In this document: one piece after another, positions 7,290 to 15,926 of the stretch
Layout of the letters: the number at the start of each line of letters is the position of its first letter
Numbering within the stretch: position 1 is the stretch's first letter
The notes under the pieces: model-generated
The model's database searches: none
Told to the model about the DNA's origin: nothing
What the model saw: the letters and a program-made list of their open reading frames with translations, nothing else
Translations under genes and position numbers: made by a program
Assembly: GCA_036268995.1 (NCBI GenBank)
Contig: DATATB010000135.1
Coordinates: forward strand, 1-23,805
DNA length: 23,805 nt
Direction of reading: 5' to 3'
Source of the DNA: DATATB01 sp036268995
GTDB lineage: Bacteria; Planctomycetota; Planctomycetia; Pirellulales; PNKZ01

Positions 7290-8225
7290 ATGCCGGCCAT
7301 GCACGGAAGCATTCAGCGCCTGCGTCAGTGGCTCGCGTATCTCGCGGTGCGGACGTTCATCTGCATCCTGCAAGCTGCCCGGCTCGAGTCGTGTACGACC
7401 GTGGCGCGCTGGCTGGCCACGCTTTGCCACGATCGGCTGGGAATTCGCAGGGCGGTCGTCGACGAAAACCTGCGGCTGGCGTTTCCCGAGCTATCGCCGG
7501 CCCAGCGCGATCGGCTAGCCTGGCAGATGTGGGAGCATCTGTTTCTGTTCATTGTCGAAATTGCCCACGCGCCGCGCAAGATCCACGAAACCAACTGGCG
7601 TGACTTCGTCGAGTTTTCCGGCGGCCACGTGCTGGCCGATATCGCCCTGGGAGAGCGCCCCTCGCTGCTGGTCTCGGCCCATTTCGGCAATTTCGAGCTG
7701 GGGGGCTTTTTCCTGGGCGTGTTGGGGTTCCCGACGCATACGGTGGCCCGCACGCTGGACAACCCGGACCTGGATGCGTTTTTGAATCGCTTTCGCGGCG
7801 TCACCGGGCAGCGAATGGTTCCCAAAAAGGGGGGCTACGAAGAGATCGTGCGGGTGCTAGCCGGCGGCGGCATGATGACCTTCCTGGCCGATCAATATGC
7901 CGGCAGCAGAGGCTGCTGGGTCGAGTTCTTCGGCCGGCCGGCCTCGGTACACAAAGCCATCGCCCTGTTTGCCCTGGATAACCAGGCACAGCTCATGGTG
8001 GGCAGCACCCGCCGCTACGGACGGCCGATGCACTTTTCGATGGAGCTGTACGGCTCGAGCGATCTGGCAACCAATCCGCCCGAGGCGGCCAGCGTCAAAT
8101 CGCTCACGCAGTGGTACACCACCCGGCTCGAATGCCCCATCCGCCAGTCGCCCGAGCAATACTGGTGGCTGCACCGCCGCTGGAAGGACACCCGCCGCAA
8201 GCGCCGCGTGTCGCAGGCCGCCTGA
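7290..8225 (+). CDS. LpxL/HtrB-type lysophospholipid acyltransferase
   Basis: This is a member of the lipid A biosynthesis acyltransferase family (LABLAT), membrane-associated enzymes that transfer a fatty acyl chain onto a lipid A precursor or related glycolipid. It has 311 residues. The family HX4D/E catalytic motif appears as H131-FGNF-E136 in SAHFGNFELGG. The second block is FLADQYAGSRGCWVEFFGRPAS, matching the DQ...FFGxxA region. The C-terminus WWLHRRWK is the typical QYxWxHxRWK ending. The N-terminal hydrophobic stretch WLAYLAVRTFICILQAA would anchor it. Start: ATG 7290 (or ATG 7299); the frame stays open to 7194, but that part is the repeat element. The acceptor in this organism is not known from sequence. 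Confidence 0.88.
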   Translation: MPAMHGSIQRLRQWLAYLAVRTFICILQAARLESCTTVARWLATLCHDRLGIRRAVVDENLRLAFPELSPAQRDRLAWQMWEHLFLFIVEIAHAPRKIHETNWRDFVEFSGGHVLADIALGERPSLLVSAHFGNFELGGFFLGVLGFPTHTVARTLDNPDLDAFLNRFRGVTGQRMVPKKGGYEEIVRVLAGGGMMTFLADQYAGSRGCWVEFFGRPASVHKAIALFALDNQAQLMVGSTRRYGRPMHFSMELYGSSDLATNPPEAASVKSLTQWYTTRLECPIRQSPEQYWWLHRRWKDTRRKRRVSQAA

Positions 8226-8228
8226 GCG

Positions 8229-8249
8229 GGTCCGTGGTCCGTGGTCCGT
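8229..8249. repeat. heptamer tandem repeat (GGTCCGT) x3
   Basis: Three perfect head-to-tail copies of GGTCCGT start four bases after the acyltransferase stop codon. A second heptamer tandem with a different unit lies at 17779-17805. Confidence 0.8.
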
Positions 8250-8646
8250 TGCCAGTTGATGCCGGCTGAGACAATGTCCGGCGGCTGCGAGACCGTGTTT
8301 AGCGCCAAGGGGATTTTTCTTTATTTCTGGATTCCCTCGGTGCGGCGAGGGCCGATTGGCTTCGAACAAAAGCTGTTCTTTCGCTCAGGCGGCATTATAA
8401 TCGAAAGCATTGCGACTCTTACCGGTTTGGGCACTTCGTATCCTGCCTGAAGATGCTCGGCCGGCACCCTTTACAGCGCCTCTGGTCGGAAGATTGCCAG
8501 GGGCATGGGATGACAGCTCCGACCCCAACCAGCGCTGGCTGCAATTTTTTTCCGGGCGTGTACGGCCGTTTGGCGACGGATTGGCGTTAAGCTGAACAGA
8601 CCCGACCGCGATCAACCCACTCTTTTTTCTTAAGCATGGCTGGCGC
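8250..8646. other. 397-base gap without a recognisable gene
   Basis: Short open frames here (for example 8410-8595) show no family motif and no ribosome binding site. The stretch is less GC-rich than its neighbours around 8310-8410. It contains a TATAAT box at 8396-8401 and a CTTTTTTCTTAAG tract at about 8621-8633, just before the lipoprotein gene. It probably holds the promoter and leader of the lipoprotein/cytochrome c operon. I see no convincing structured RNA. Confidence 0.5.
8374..8401 (+). promoter_or_regulatory. candidate promoter with perfect TATAAT box
   Basis: A consensus -10 (TATAAT, 8396-8401) is present, but the -35 region is poor (TGTTCT at 8374-8379, 16-base spacer). If used, it would leave a leader of about 240 bases before the lipoprotein start at 8647. 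Confidence 0.3.
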
Positions 8647-9882
8647 ATGGTTTTGAACGACGCACTCGAAGGCCGTCCCGGGCGCCGCCTACCGATCCGC
8701 CAGGCGCGGGCAAACGCCGCGCTCCGCTGGACGCTCGCGGCGGCCGGCATGCTGCTGCTCGCCGGCTGCGGTGGCAGCGAGCATATCGACCATTATTCGA
8801 CTCCCAAGCCAGAAGCCATTGACCGGCAGCACGGCATCGTGCCCGGCGAGCAACAGGCCCGCGCTCCGGCCGAACCCGTGCCGACCCGGATGTTGGCGGC
8901 GGTCGTGTTGCACGCTCGCCAGGGATGGTTTTTCAAGCTCACGGGCCCGCCCAAGGCGATCGAAGACCAGGCGACCGCTTTTCGCAAGTTTGTCGAATCG
9001 TTGCATTTCGTGCGGTCCCTGCCCAAGTGGGAGCTCCCCTCCGGCTGGCGCGAAGAGCCGGGCACGGCCATGCGGTTTGCCACCATTCGCGTCCCATCGG
9101 CAGAGCATTCGCTCGAGTTGAGCGTGATCAATTTGCCCAACGACAACGAAGACAAAGACCAATACCTGCTGGCCAACATCAACCGCTGGCGGAGCCAACT
9201 GGGGCTGCCCCCTACAGTCTCAGCTGAACTGCCCAAACAGATCACGACGCTCAAGCTGAAAGAGGGTGAAGCGTCGCTCGTGGATTTCGAGGGTGAAATG
9301 GCGTCCGGCGGCGGCATGGGCGGACCATTTGCCGGTCGGCGCCGGGGACCGTTTTCTGGCGACGTGACCGCGGAAGGGCGAGCACCGCATCCGCCCATGA
9401 CTGCCGAAACCAGCGAGGCCGGCGGCGAGCAACCGGCCGAAATCCACTTCGACACCCCGCCGGGCTGGAAGCAGGCGCCTGCCGGCGGCATGCGCAAGGC
9501 CGCGTTCGACATTGGCGATCCGGAAAAACACGCGCTGGTGACCGTCATCGACTTGGGGTCCGAGGCCGGCGGCCTGTTGGCAAACGTCAACCGCTGGCGC
9601 GGGCAATTGCAACTTCCGGAGATCAGCGAAGACGAGTTGCACAGCCACGTCAAGCAATTGCCCGTCGACGAAAAAAAGGGGCAATATATCGAGCTCTTCG
9701 GACTGGCCACGGTCGAACCGCGGCAGGGGACGCTGGCCGTGATGGTCGAGCACGGCGGCAAGAACTGGTTTGTCAAGCTCAGCGGCGACGCGTCGATCGT
9801 CCGACGCGAGAAACCGCATTTCGAACATTTTGTAAAGAGCCTGCACTTTGGTGAGGCCAAGGGAGCCAGCAATGGCAACTAG
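8647..9882 (+). CDS. lipoprotein with duplicated modules, upstream of cytochrome c synthase
   Basis: This encodes 411 residues. A basic N-terminus and the hydrophobic stretch LAAAGMLLLAGC end in a lipobox with Cys41, so the mature protein is probably a membrane-anchored lipoprotein. Two modules occur twice. Module A is PxGW...NRWRxQLxLP (about residues 137-215 and 272-352). Module B is WFxKLxG followed some 20 residues later by FVxSLHF (about 93-121 and 370-403). The order is B-A-linker-A-B. The linker (about 218-265) is Gly/Arg/Pro-rich. The stop overlaps the start of the ResB-CcsA gene by 11 bases, so the two are translated together, and a role in cytochrome c maturation or redox delivery is a reasonable inference. 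No known enzyme motif is seen. Confidence 0.8.
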   Translation: MVLNDALEGRPGRRLPIRQARANAALRWTLAAAGMLLLAGCGGSEHIDHYSTPKPEAIDRQHGIVPGEQQARAPAEPVPTRMLAAVVLHARQGWFFKLTGPPKAIEDQATAFRKFVESLHFVRSLPKWELPSGWREEPGTAMRFATIRVPSAEHSLELSVINLPNDNEDKDQYLLANINRWRSQLGLPPTVSAELPKQITTLKLKEGEASLVDFEGEMASGGGMGGPFAGRRRGPFSGDVTAEGRAPHPPMTAETSEAGGEQPAEIHFDTPPGWKQAPAGGMRKAAFDIGDPEKHALVTVIDLGSEAGGLLANVNRWRGQLQLPEISEDELHSHVKQLPVDEKKGQYIELFGLATVEPRQGTLAVMVEHGGKNWFVKLSGDASIVRREKPHFEHFVKSLHFGEAKGASNGN

Positions 9883-12800
9883 AACGACGGACCATGATGT
9901 TGAGCTGATGAACCTTTCGCCCACCTCGCAGGAGCCCTGGCTCCAGGCGTTGGCTCGCGTCATCAAGCCGCTGGCCTCGCTGCGTTTGACCGTGGGGCTG
10001 ATGGCTCTGGCAATTTTCATCATCCTGGTGGCCACGCTCGACCAGGTGGCAAAGGACTTCTTGCAGGTCAAGCACGAGTATTTTCTGAGCTGGTTTTCCT
10101 GGATCAACTTGCAGGTCTTTTTTCCGCCCGCCTTTTTCCCGGACCGGCCGACGGTTCCCGGCGGCTTTTGGTTCCCCGGCGGCAAGCTCATCGGCGGCCT
10201 CATGGCGATCAACCTGCTGGCCGCGCACGGCATCCGCTTCAAGCTGCAAGCCCGTGGGCTGCGGTTGCTGGCGGGCATCGCCGGCATTGCCTTGGGCTCG
10301 CTGGTCACGTGGCTGGTGGTCGAGAGCGGTTCGAACAAAGAAGGCATTCTCGAATTGCCTTGGATCAGCTACGCCACGATCTGGCAACTGTTCGTGGTCG
10401 GCCTGGTGGGCATGTGGCTGCTGTCGCTGGCGCGGCTTTTCATCCTTCGCGCCCGGCGCGGCCTCGAGTTCTGGCTGGTGGCAATGGTCAGCCTGGCGCT
10501 GGGCGGCCTGTCGGCGTATTTCGTGTATTACGGACAGGCGGCGCAACTCAACGACTCGGGCATGCGCATTTTGTGGCAGTTGATCAAAGGTGAGACCGCG
10601 GCCCTGGTACTGCTGGCCGGCTGCGTGCTGGCCTTCAAGAAGCGGGCCGGCGTCGTGCTGCTGCACGGCGGCATTGGCCTGGTGATGCTCAGCGAAGTGC
10701 TGGTGAGCAGCTATGCCGTCGAGTCGCAGATGCAACTCTCCGAAGGTCAGGCCACGAACTACGTGCAAGACATCCGATCGGTCGAACTGGCCGTGGTCGA
10801 CAACTCGGCCAAGGACCACGACCAGGTTTCGGCGATTCCCGAGGGGCTGCTGCTGAGCGGCAAAACCCTGTCCGACGACCAGCTTCCCTTCCGCGTCGAG
10901 TTGGTGCGATTCTACAAAAATGCCGAATTGCGGCGGGCAAAGTCCGACGAGCACAGCCCGGCCACCGCCGGCCTGGGCCTGCAGGCCGTGGCCGAAGAGC
11001 TGCCGGCAGCCACCGGCACCGACAGCGACGGCCGGGTGGACCTGGCTGCCGCCTACGTCAAGCTCTCGACCAAGGACGGCTCGCGCGACTTGGGCACCTA
11101 TCTGGTCAGCGTGACGCAGCCCATGCCCAATCGAGTGGAAGTCGACGGCAAGACGTATGACGTGGAAATGCGCTTCCGCCGCCATTACAAGCCGTATTCG
11201 TTTCAACTGCTCAACGTCGTCAAGGACGACTACCTGGGCACCGACACGCCGCGGAGCTACGCCTCGACGCTGCGGCTGATCGACCTCTCACGCGGGATCA
11301 ACAAGGAAGTGCATACGTGGATGAACAATCCGCTGCGCTTCGCCGACGAAACCTTTTATCAGAGCGGCTATCACCAGGACCCGCAGACGGGCGTGGAAAC
11401 CACGACGCTGTCGGTCGTGAGCAATCGCGGCTGGATGATCCCCTACGTGGCCTGCATGATCGTGGCCACCGGCATGCTGGCCCATTTCGGCGTCACGCTG
11501 CTGCGTTTCCTGCGCCGCGTGAAGGCGGGTGACACGGCTTCCCAAACGGCCGAGTCGTGGATTGCCCGGCTGGTGCCGGCGCTTGTCGTACTGGGCTGCA
11601 TGGGCTGGCTGGCGAGCAAGGCCATCGTGCATCATCCGGCCGGAAAGATGGACCTGTACGAGTTCGGCAGGCTGCCGCTGGTTTATGAGGGGCGCGTCAA
11701 GCCGTTCGACACGCTGGCCATCAACACGCTGCAAATCCTTACCGGCGGCCGGCAGGAGTTCAAAGACAAGGACGGCAATAAGCAGCCCGCCATCCGCTGG
11801 CTGCTGGACGTGATTGCCGGGCGCGACGGCGATTACGAGGTGTTTCGCATCGATCATCCCGAGGTGCTCGACGTGCTGCGCTTGCCGCGCCGCGAGAACC
11901 ATCTGTACAGCGTCAACGAACTGCGTGCCAATGTCGACGAGTTCGAGCGTCAGCTCGCGCTCATCAAGGGCCGCAAGCCCAAGGATTTGAACGAATTTCA
12001 GCGCAAGCTCAAGCATTTGCAAAATCAGAGCCATGCCTACATGGCCCTGGTGACTTCGTTTCAGACGTTCGATCCGCCGGATCTGGACGAGTTGAGCAAG
12101 GATCCCAAGGCGGCCGAAGCGCTCGTAAATCGGCTGATCCTCACGGCCAATGCCTCCGGCCCGCTGGGGCAGATGCCGCGTGCCGTGCCCGATGCCGATG
12201 CCGAAGGCGGATGGCTGCCCTATGTCAGCTCCACGGCAAAATTCTTCGTCGACCGCGCGCGGCACAAGCCGGAAAATCAGGCCGCCGCGGCGCTGGAGCG
12301 CATCTTCGCCGCCTACGAACAGGGCAAGCCCGCCGAATTTAACCAGGAAGTGGCCGCCTACCAGGCCGATCTGAATGCCCATCCGCCGCGCGACTATGCG
12401 GCGCGTCAGACGTTCGATTTGGCGCTGTTCAATCTCACGCTGCCGGGCAAACCCCAGCTCGAATCGTTCTTCAACCACTGGGCCCCGTTCTACTATTGCA
12501 TTTGGCTATACCTGTTTGCCTTCGTGCTCACCGTGCTGGGCTTCCTCTTCTGGAACCGGCCGCTAGAACGGACGGCGCTGTGGCTGATTGTTTCAACGCT
12601 CGTCGTACACACGCTGGCCTTGGCCATTCGCATCGAGCTCTCGGGCCGGCCGCCCGTGACGAACCTGTACTCCTCGGCCGTGTTTATCGGCTGGGGCTGC
12701 GTGCTACTGGGCATTGTGCTCGAGTTGATCTACCGGCTGGGCATCGGCAATCTGGTCTCGTCCGTGGTCGGCGCGGCGACGCTCTTTGTCGCCCATCGCC

Positions 12801-13390
12801 TGGCCACCGACGGCGATACGCTGGTCGTGCTGCAAGCCGTGCTCGATACGCAGTTCTGGCTCGGCACCCACGTGGTTTGTATCACGCTGGGATACGCCAC
12901 CACCCTGCTGGCCGGCGCGCTGGGCTGCGCCTACATCCTCGGCGGGATTTTGGGAAAGAATTTCATCGCCACCAACGGCAAAGAACTGATCCGCATGATG
13001 TACGGCGTGCTCTGCTTTGCCATCTTCTTCAGCTTCGTGGGCACGGTGCTCGGCGGACTGTGGGCCGACGATTCTTGGGGCCGCTTCTGGGGCTGGGACC
13101 CCAAGGAAAACGGCGCCCTGATCATCGTGCTCTGGAATGCCCTGGTACTGCACGCCCGCTGGGGCGGCATGGTCAAAGACCGCGGCCTGGCCATGTTGAC
13201 CACGGCCGGCAACATTGCCGTCTGCTGGAGCTGGTTCGGCGTCAACGAACTGGGCGTCGGCCTGCACTCTTACGGCTTCACCGAAGGCGTGCTGATGAAG
13301 CTCGGCTTGTTTGTCCTCAGCCAGCTCGTGATCATCGGCCTGGCATTCTTGACGTTCAAACGGCCCGCCGCGAGCAGCGCGGCAGCCTGA
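9872..13390 (+). CDS. fused ResB-CcsA (CcsBA) cytochrome c synthase
   Basis: This 1172-residue membrane protein belongs to System II cytochrome c biogenesis. It exports haem and attaches it to CXXCH motifs of apocytochrome c outside the membrane. The N-terminal half is ResB/CcsB-like: membrane helices from about 30 (LASLRLTVGLMALAIFI) to 290, a large extracytoplasmic domain to about 520, and a further helix. A soluble Lys/Gln-rich stretch covers about 590-865. The CcsA half runs from about 870 to the end with the WWD signature WGRFWGWDPKENGA starting at W1069. Candidate haem-ligand histidines are H913, H1000 and H1132. ATG 9872 follows AAGGGAG and overlaps the lipoprotein gene by 11 bases. 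It is longer than typical fused CcsBA proteins because of the middle region. The TGA stop is followed one base later by a repeat element. Confidence 0.93.
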   Translation: MATRTTDHDVELMNLSPTSQEPWLQALARVIKPLASLRLTVGLMALAIFIILVATLDQVAKDFLQVKHEYFLSWFSWINLQVFFPPAFFPDRPTVPGGFWFPGGKLIGGLMAINLLAAHGIRFKLQARGLRLLAGIAGIALGSLVTWLVVESGSNKEGILELPWISYATIWQLFVVGLVGMWLLSLARLFILRARRGLEFWLVAMVSLALGGLSAYFVYYGQAAQLNDSGMRILWQLIKGETAALVLLAGCVLAFKKRAGVVLLHGGIGLVMLSEVLVSSYAVESQMQLSEGQATNYVQDIRSVELAVVDNSAKDHDQVSAIPEGLLLSGKTLSDDQLPFRVELVRFYKNAELRRAKSDEHSPATAGLGLQAVAEELPAATGTDSDGRVDLAAAYVKLSTKDGSRDLGTYLVSVTQPMPNRVEVDGKTYDVEMRFRRHYKPYSFQLLNVVKDDYLGTDTPRSYASTLRLIDLSRGINKEVHTWMNNPLRFADETFYQSGYHQDPQTGVETTTLSVVSNRGWMIPYVACMIVATGMLAHFGVTLLRFLRRVKAGDTASQTAESWIARLVPALVVLGCMGWLASKAIVHHPAGKMDLYEFGRLPLVYEGRVKPFDTLAINTLQILTGGRQEFKDKDGNKQPAIRWLLDVIAGRDGDYEVFRIDHPEVLDVLRLPRRENHLYSVNELRANVDEFERQLALIKGRKPKDLNEFQRKLKHLQNQSHAYMALVTSFQTFDPPDLDELSKDPKAAEALVNRLILTANASGPLGQMPRAVPDADAEGGWLPYVSSTAKFFVDRARHKPENQAAAALERIFAAYEQGKPAEFNQEVAAYQADLNAHPPRDYAARQTFDLALFNLTLPGKPQLESFFNHWAPFYYCIWLYLFAFVLTVLGFLFWNRPLERTALWLIVSTLVVHTLALAIRIELSGRPPVTNLYSSAVFIGWGCVLLGIVLELIYRLGIGNLVSSVVGAATLFVAHRLATDGDTLVVLQAVLDTQFWLGTHVVCITLGYATTLLAGALGCAYILGGILGKNFIATNGKELIRMMYGVLCFAIFFSFVGTVLGGLWADDSWGRFWGWDPKENGALIIVLWNALVLHARWGGMVKDRGLAMLTTAGNIAVCWSWFGVNELGVGLHSYGFTEGVLMKLGLFVLSQLVIIGLAFLTFKRPAASSAAA

Positions 13391-13391
13391 T

Positions 13392-13499
13392 CACCGTAGC
13401 CGGCTCGCTCCGCCGAGCCGAGCGCGCGCAACTCGGCTGGACGCTGGGCGGGTCGAGGGTGGTATCGGTTCATCCCGACGGAGCGGGATGGCTACGGTG
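13392..13499. repeat. 108-bp REPIN-like element, copy 1
   Basis: The element has perfect 10-bp terminal inverted repeats, CACCGTAGCC and GGCTACGGTG. Each end is a GTAGCC head followed by a 4-bp variable stem around a conserved core CGCTCCGYCG. The left stem is GGCT/AGCC; the right, read inward, is ATCC/GGAT. Copy 2 lies 208 bases downstream in the same orientation with only four differences. The element begins one base after the CcsBA stop codon. Confidence 0.85.
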
Positions 13500-13506
13500 G
13501 AAAGCC

Positions 13507-13581
13507 GTAGGTGCCGCGAACTCCAGCGGCACTGGGAACACCACTTGCGCTGCTTGGCCCGGCTCGGCGCGCCGGGCCTAC
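13507..13581. repeat. GTAG...CTAC REPIN-like element between the two 108-bp copies
   Basis: This is a 75-bp element bounded by CCGTAGG and CCTACGG. The left hairpin is GTGCCGC...GCGGCAC. The right hairpin, read inward, is GGCCCGGC...GCCGGGCC. Both ends recur in the opposite order at 7147-7250. Confidence 0.75.
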
Positions 13582-13599
13582 GGATTCCGCCGGATGCGC

Positions 13600-13707
13600 C
13601 ACCGTAGCCGGCTCGCTCCGCCGAGCCGAGCGCGCGCAACTCGGCTGGACGCTGGGCGGGTCGACGGTCGTGCCGGTTCATCCCGACGGAGCGGGATGGC
13701 TACGGTG
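13600..13707. repeat. 108-bp REPIN-like element, copy 2
   Basis: This copy matches copy 1 (13392-13499) at 104 of 108 positions; the four differences cluster at 13674-13682 or just before. Its right-hand CTAC provides the TAG stop codon (13700-13702, minus strand) of the WD40 gene. Confidence 0.85.
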
Positions 13708-15730
13708 TTGACTTCGGCGTGTCCCAGAGCCGGATGCTGGTGTCCCAGCTCGCGGTGACGATCGTCTGGCCATCGGGCGAAATGGCGATGGCCGTAATCG
13801 GCCCCTTGTGGCCGGAGAGCGTCTTCACCAGCCGGCGACTGGCAACCTCCCAAACGACGACCACGGCGGGCAGGCTCGCGTCGGCGGTGCCCGTGCCGCC
13901 GACGAGTTGCTTGCCGTCGGGGGTGAAGATCAGATTGCTGACATTCGGCGGACAGGCGAGAGTGGCTACCAGCTTTTGATCGTCGGCGTTCCAAAGCTTG
14001 ACCTCCTTGGCACTGGCCGTGGCCAGCAGCACGCCGTCGGGCGAATAGGCCACCGCGTCGACCGACGTGGGATGGGCCTTCCAAGTGGCCGCCGCCGTGC
14101 GCCGGTTCAGCGACCAGATCATCGCCGTGCCCGTGTCGATGCCGGCGGCCAGCAGGTTGTGCGTGGCGTCCACGTCGATGCTGCCGACGCGTTTGCCGTC
14201 GGTCGTCAGCAGCTCTGGCGGCCCGGCTTTTTCCGTGTTCCAAAGCTTGATGGCACCGCCCTGCCCGGCCGTGGCCACGGTCTTGGCCCCGCGTTCCAGG
14301 ACGATTCTCGTCACGAAGCCGCCGTGATTGCCCAGCACCAGCCCTGGCGCGGCTTGCTCGCTCGGTCCGAATTTCCACACGCGGCCGCCATAGCCGGCCG
14401 TGTACACCGCGTCGTTGGCGCGATCGATGCATAGGCCGAAGCTGACCGGCCACGTCTGGCCAAAGACCACCCGCGTTTGCGTGGCCGGATGCAGATACGA
14501 AATCGGCCCGCTACTCTCGACCACCGCCAGCCAGTCGGGCGAAGTGGTCCACGTCAGGCCGTTGATGGGGACGCAGATTTTTTCGATGATCGTCCGCTGG
14601 TCGCCTTGGGCAAAATCCGGCTCGGCCCAGCGCTTGAAAAATCGAAACGTGTTAGGCTTGGCCCAAATGGCGTCCAATCCCTCGGGCCCGATCTGCTCGA
14701 ACAGCGCGTGCGCCGTAGTGCGATCGCGGGCCATGCACGCCATCCGGCAGTAGGCCTGCAAGCGCCATTGATCCGTGGGATACTGGCGATTCCAATCCTC
14801 GAACCCCTGCTTGACCAGCTTCCAGTCGAACTGGAAATCCTGGAACACCGTGAACCCGTGATTGCGCTCGGCCTCGAAAACGATCCAGGCGTATACGGTT
14901 TTGCCGCAGGCCTTTTCCGTTTTCTTCATGGCATCCAAGGCAAATTTCTCCAAGTCGCCCGTCTCGCCGTACCAGCGCGGCAGATAATACCGGGTCGCCA
15001 CGACGAGGGTCCGCAGAAAGGTTGGGTCGAGTTTTACGGAATCGTCGCAGATCCGCTGGACTACCTCGGGTGACCAGCCCAGCTCGATCGCCAGCCGGGC
15101 GCCTTGGGCGTACAGCTCGGGATCCTTGACCTTTAACTGCTCGGCTTGCTGGAGAATTTCGGCCGCTTTCGTGCAGCGTTCCTTGAAGAAATCGTGATTC
15201 TCTTCGCTGACCGTGTCGGCGTAGCCGTTGCCGCGGGCCAGCCATCCGTATTGCTCCCAGACCCTGGCCAGCATGACGCGTGCCGTGAACGACTCGGGCT
15301 CCTGCTCGACCCAGCCTTCCAGCAACTTGATGCGCTCGTCGTAATCGGCCGGCCTGCCTGCTCCGGGCGTGTCCCCCAGAACTTCGTACAGTTGGGTCAG
15401 CTTCAGCGTACCGGTCGCCACCCGCGATTGCTTGGCGCGGAGGTCGTCGGCCAGTGCGTCGATTTCCTTGAACTTGCGATCGGCCAGCAGGCCGGGCACC
15501 GTTTGACGGAGCTGGTCGCGATAAGCGGCCGCCACACGGACCGGGATTTCCTTCTCGCCCGCGGGCGCGTTTTTCCCAGCCTGCTTTTCGGCGGTTGGTT
15601 CGTCAGTGGTTGCTTTTGATGTCTCTTCCGCCGAGGGCTTGTCGTCGGCTAGTGCTTGATGCCGGGCATGGGCTCCGGCCAGCAGCCAGATCGCCAGCAG
15701 GATCGCGCACCGCAGGGTATTGTTCGTCAT
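13700..15730 (-). CDS. secreted TPR/WD40-repeat protein
   Basis: The 676-residue protein has a signal peptide (hydrophobic AILLAIWLLAGA, likely cleavage after ALA at residue 28) followed by an acidic/Lys/Thr-rich spacer. Residues about 60-370 are helical and look like TPR-type or solenoid repeats (for example SFTARVMLARVWEQYGWLARG). From about 400 to the end there are WD40-like blades, the clearest being SVDAVAYSPDGVLLATASAKEVKLWN and a final GHKGPITAIAISPDGQ...SIRLWD. It is probably an extracytoplasmic protein-interaction scaffold; no catalytic motif is seen. A promoter candidate lies about 40 bases upstream of the ATG. The stop codon falls inside the terminal repeat of the 108-bp element, so the last residues may have changed when the element arrived. 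Confidence 0.85.
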   Translation of the reverse strand: MTNNTLRCAILLAIWLLAGAHARHQALADDKPSAEETSKATTDEPTAEKQAGKNAPAGEKEIPVRVAAAYRDQLRQTVPGLLADRKFKEIDALADDLRAKQSRVATGTLKLTQLYEVLGDTPGAGRPADYDERIKLLEGWVEQEPESFTARVMLARVWEQYGWLARGNGYADTVSEENHDFFKERCTKAAEILQQAEQLKVKDPELYAQGARLAIELGWSPEVVQRICDDSVKLDPTFLRTLVVATRYYLPRWYGETGDLEKFALDAMKKTEKACGKTVYAWIVFEAERNHGFTVFQDFQFDWKLVKQGFEDWNRQYPTDQWRLQAYCRMACMARDRTTAHALFEQIGPEGLDAIWAKPNTFRFFKRWAEPDFAQGDQRTIIEKICVPINGLTWTTSPDWLAVVESSGPISYLHPATQTRVVFGQTWPVSFGLCIDRANDAVYTAGYGGRVWKFGPSEQAAPGLVLGNHGGFVTRIVLERGAKTVATAGQGGAIKLWNTEKAGPPELLTTDGKRVGSIDVDATHNLLAAGIDTGTAMIWSLNRRTAAATWKAHPTSVDAVAYSPDGVLLATASAKEVKLWNADDQKLVATLACPPNVSNLIFTPDGKQLVGGTGTADASLPAVVVVWEVASRRLVKTLSGHKGPITAIAISPDGQTIVTASWDTSIRLWDTPKSTP

Positions 15731-15769
15731 TCTCCCGACTCCTCAGTGGCCTGTCGTGACCCGAGCATG

Positions 15770-15799
15770 AGTATAAAACAGCCGCAGCGCACTCGCCAA
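15770..15799 (-). promoter_or_regulatory. candidate promoter of the WD40 gene
   Basis: On the minus strand, TTGGCG (15794-15799) is followed after 18 bases by TATACT (15770-15775), 4/6 and 5/6 of consensus. Transcription would start about 34 bases before the ATG at 15730. It lies in the 196-base gap shared with the divergent gene at 15927. Confidence 0.42.
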
Positions 15800-15926
15800 C
15801 CAGGCGGCAGCAGGGAGCGGTCCTGGCGGCTTGCGGTCCTGGCCCGGTAGAATCGGTGCCCACCAACAAGCCGCGCCGGGCGTTGCGAGCGAGCGAGCCG
15901 GCGCGGCCAAACTTCGAGAAGATACA

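Noticed and set aside
13392..13707. CRISPR or tandem array
   Set aside because: There are only two copies, 108 bp long with inverted termini and a different element between them, which is not a repeat-spacer design.
12496..13758. A 420-codon plus-strand frame overlapping the end of the CcsBA gene
   Set aside because: It is out of frame with the conserved CcsA motifs (WWD), Arg/Gly-rich, and runs through the repeat elements.
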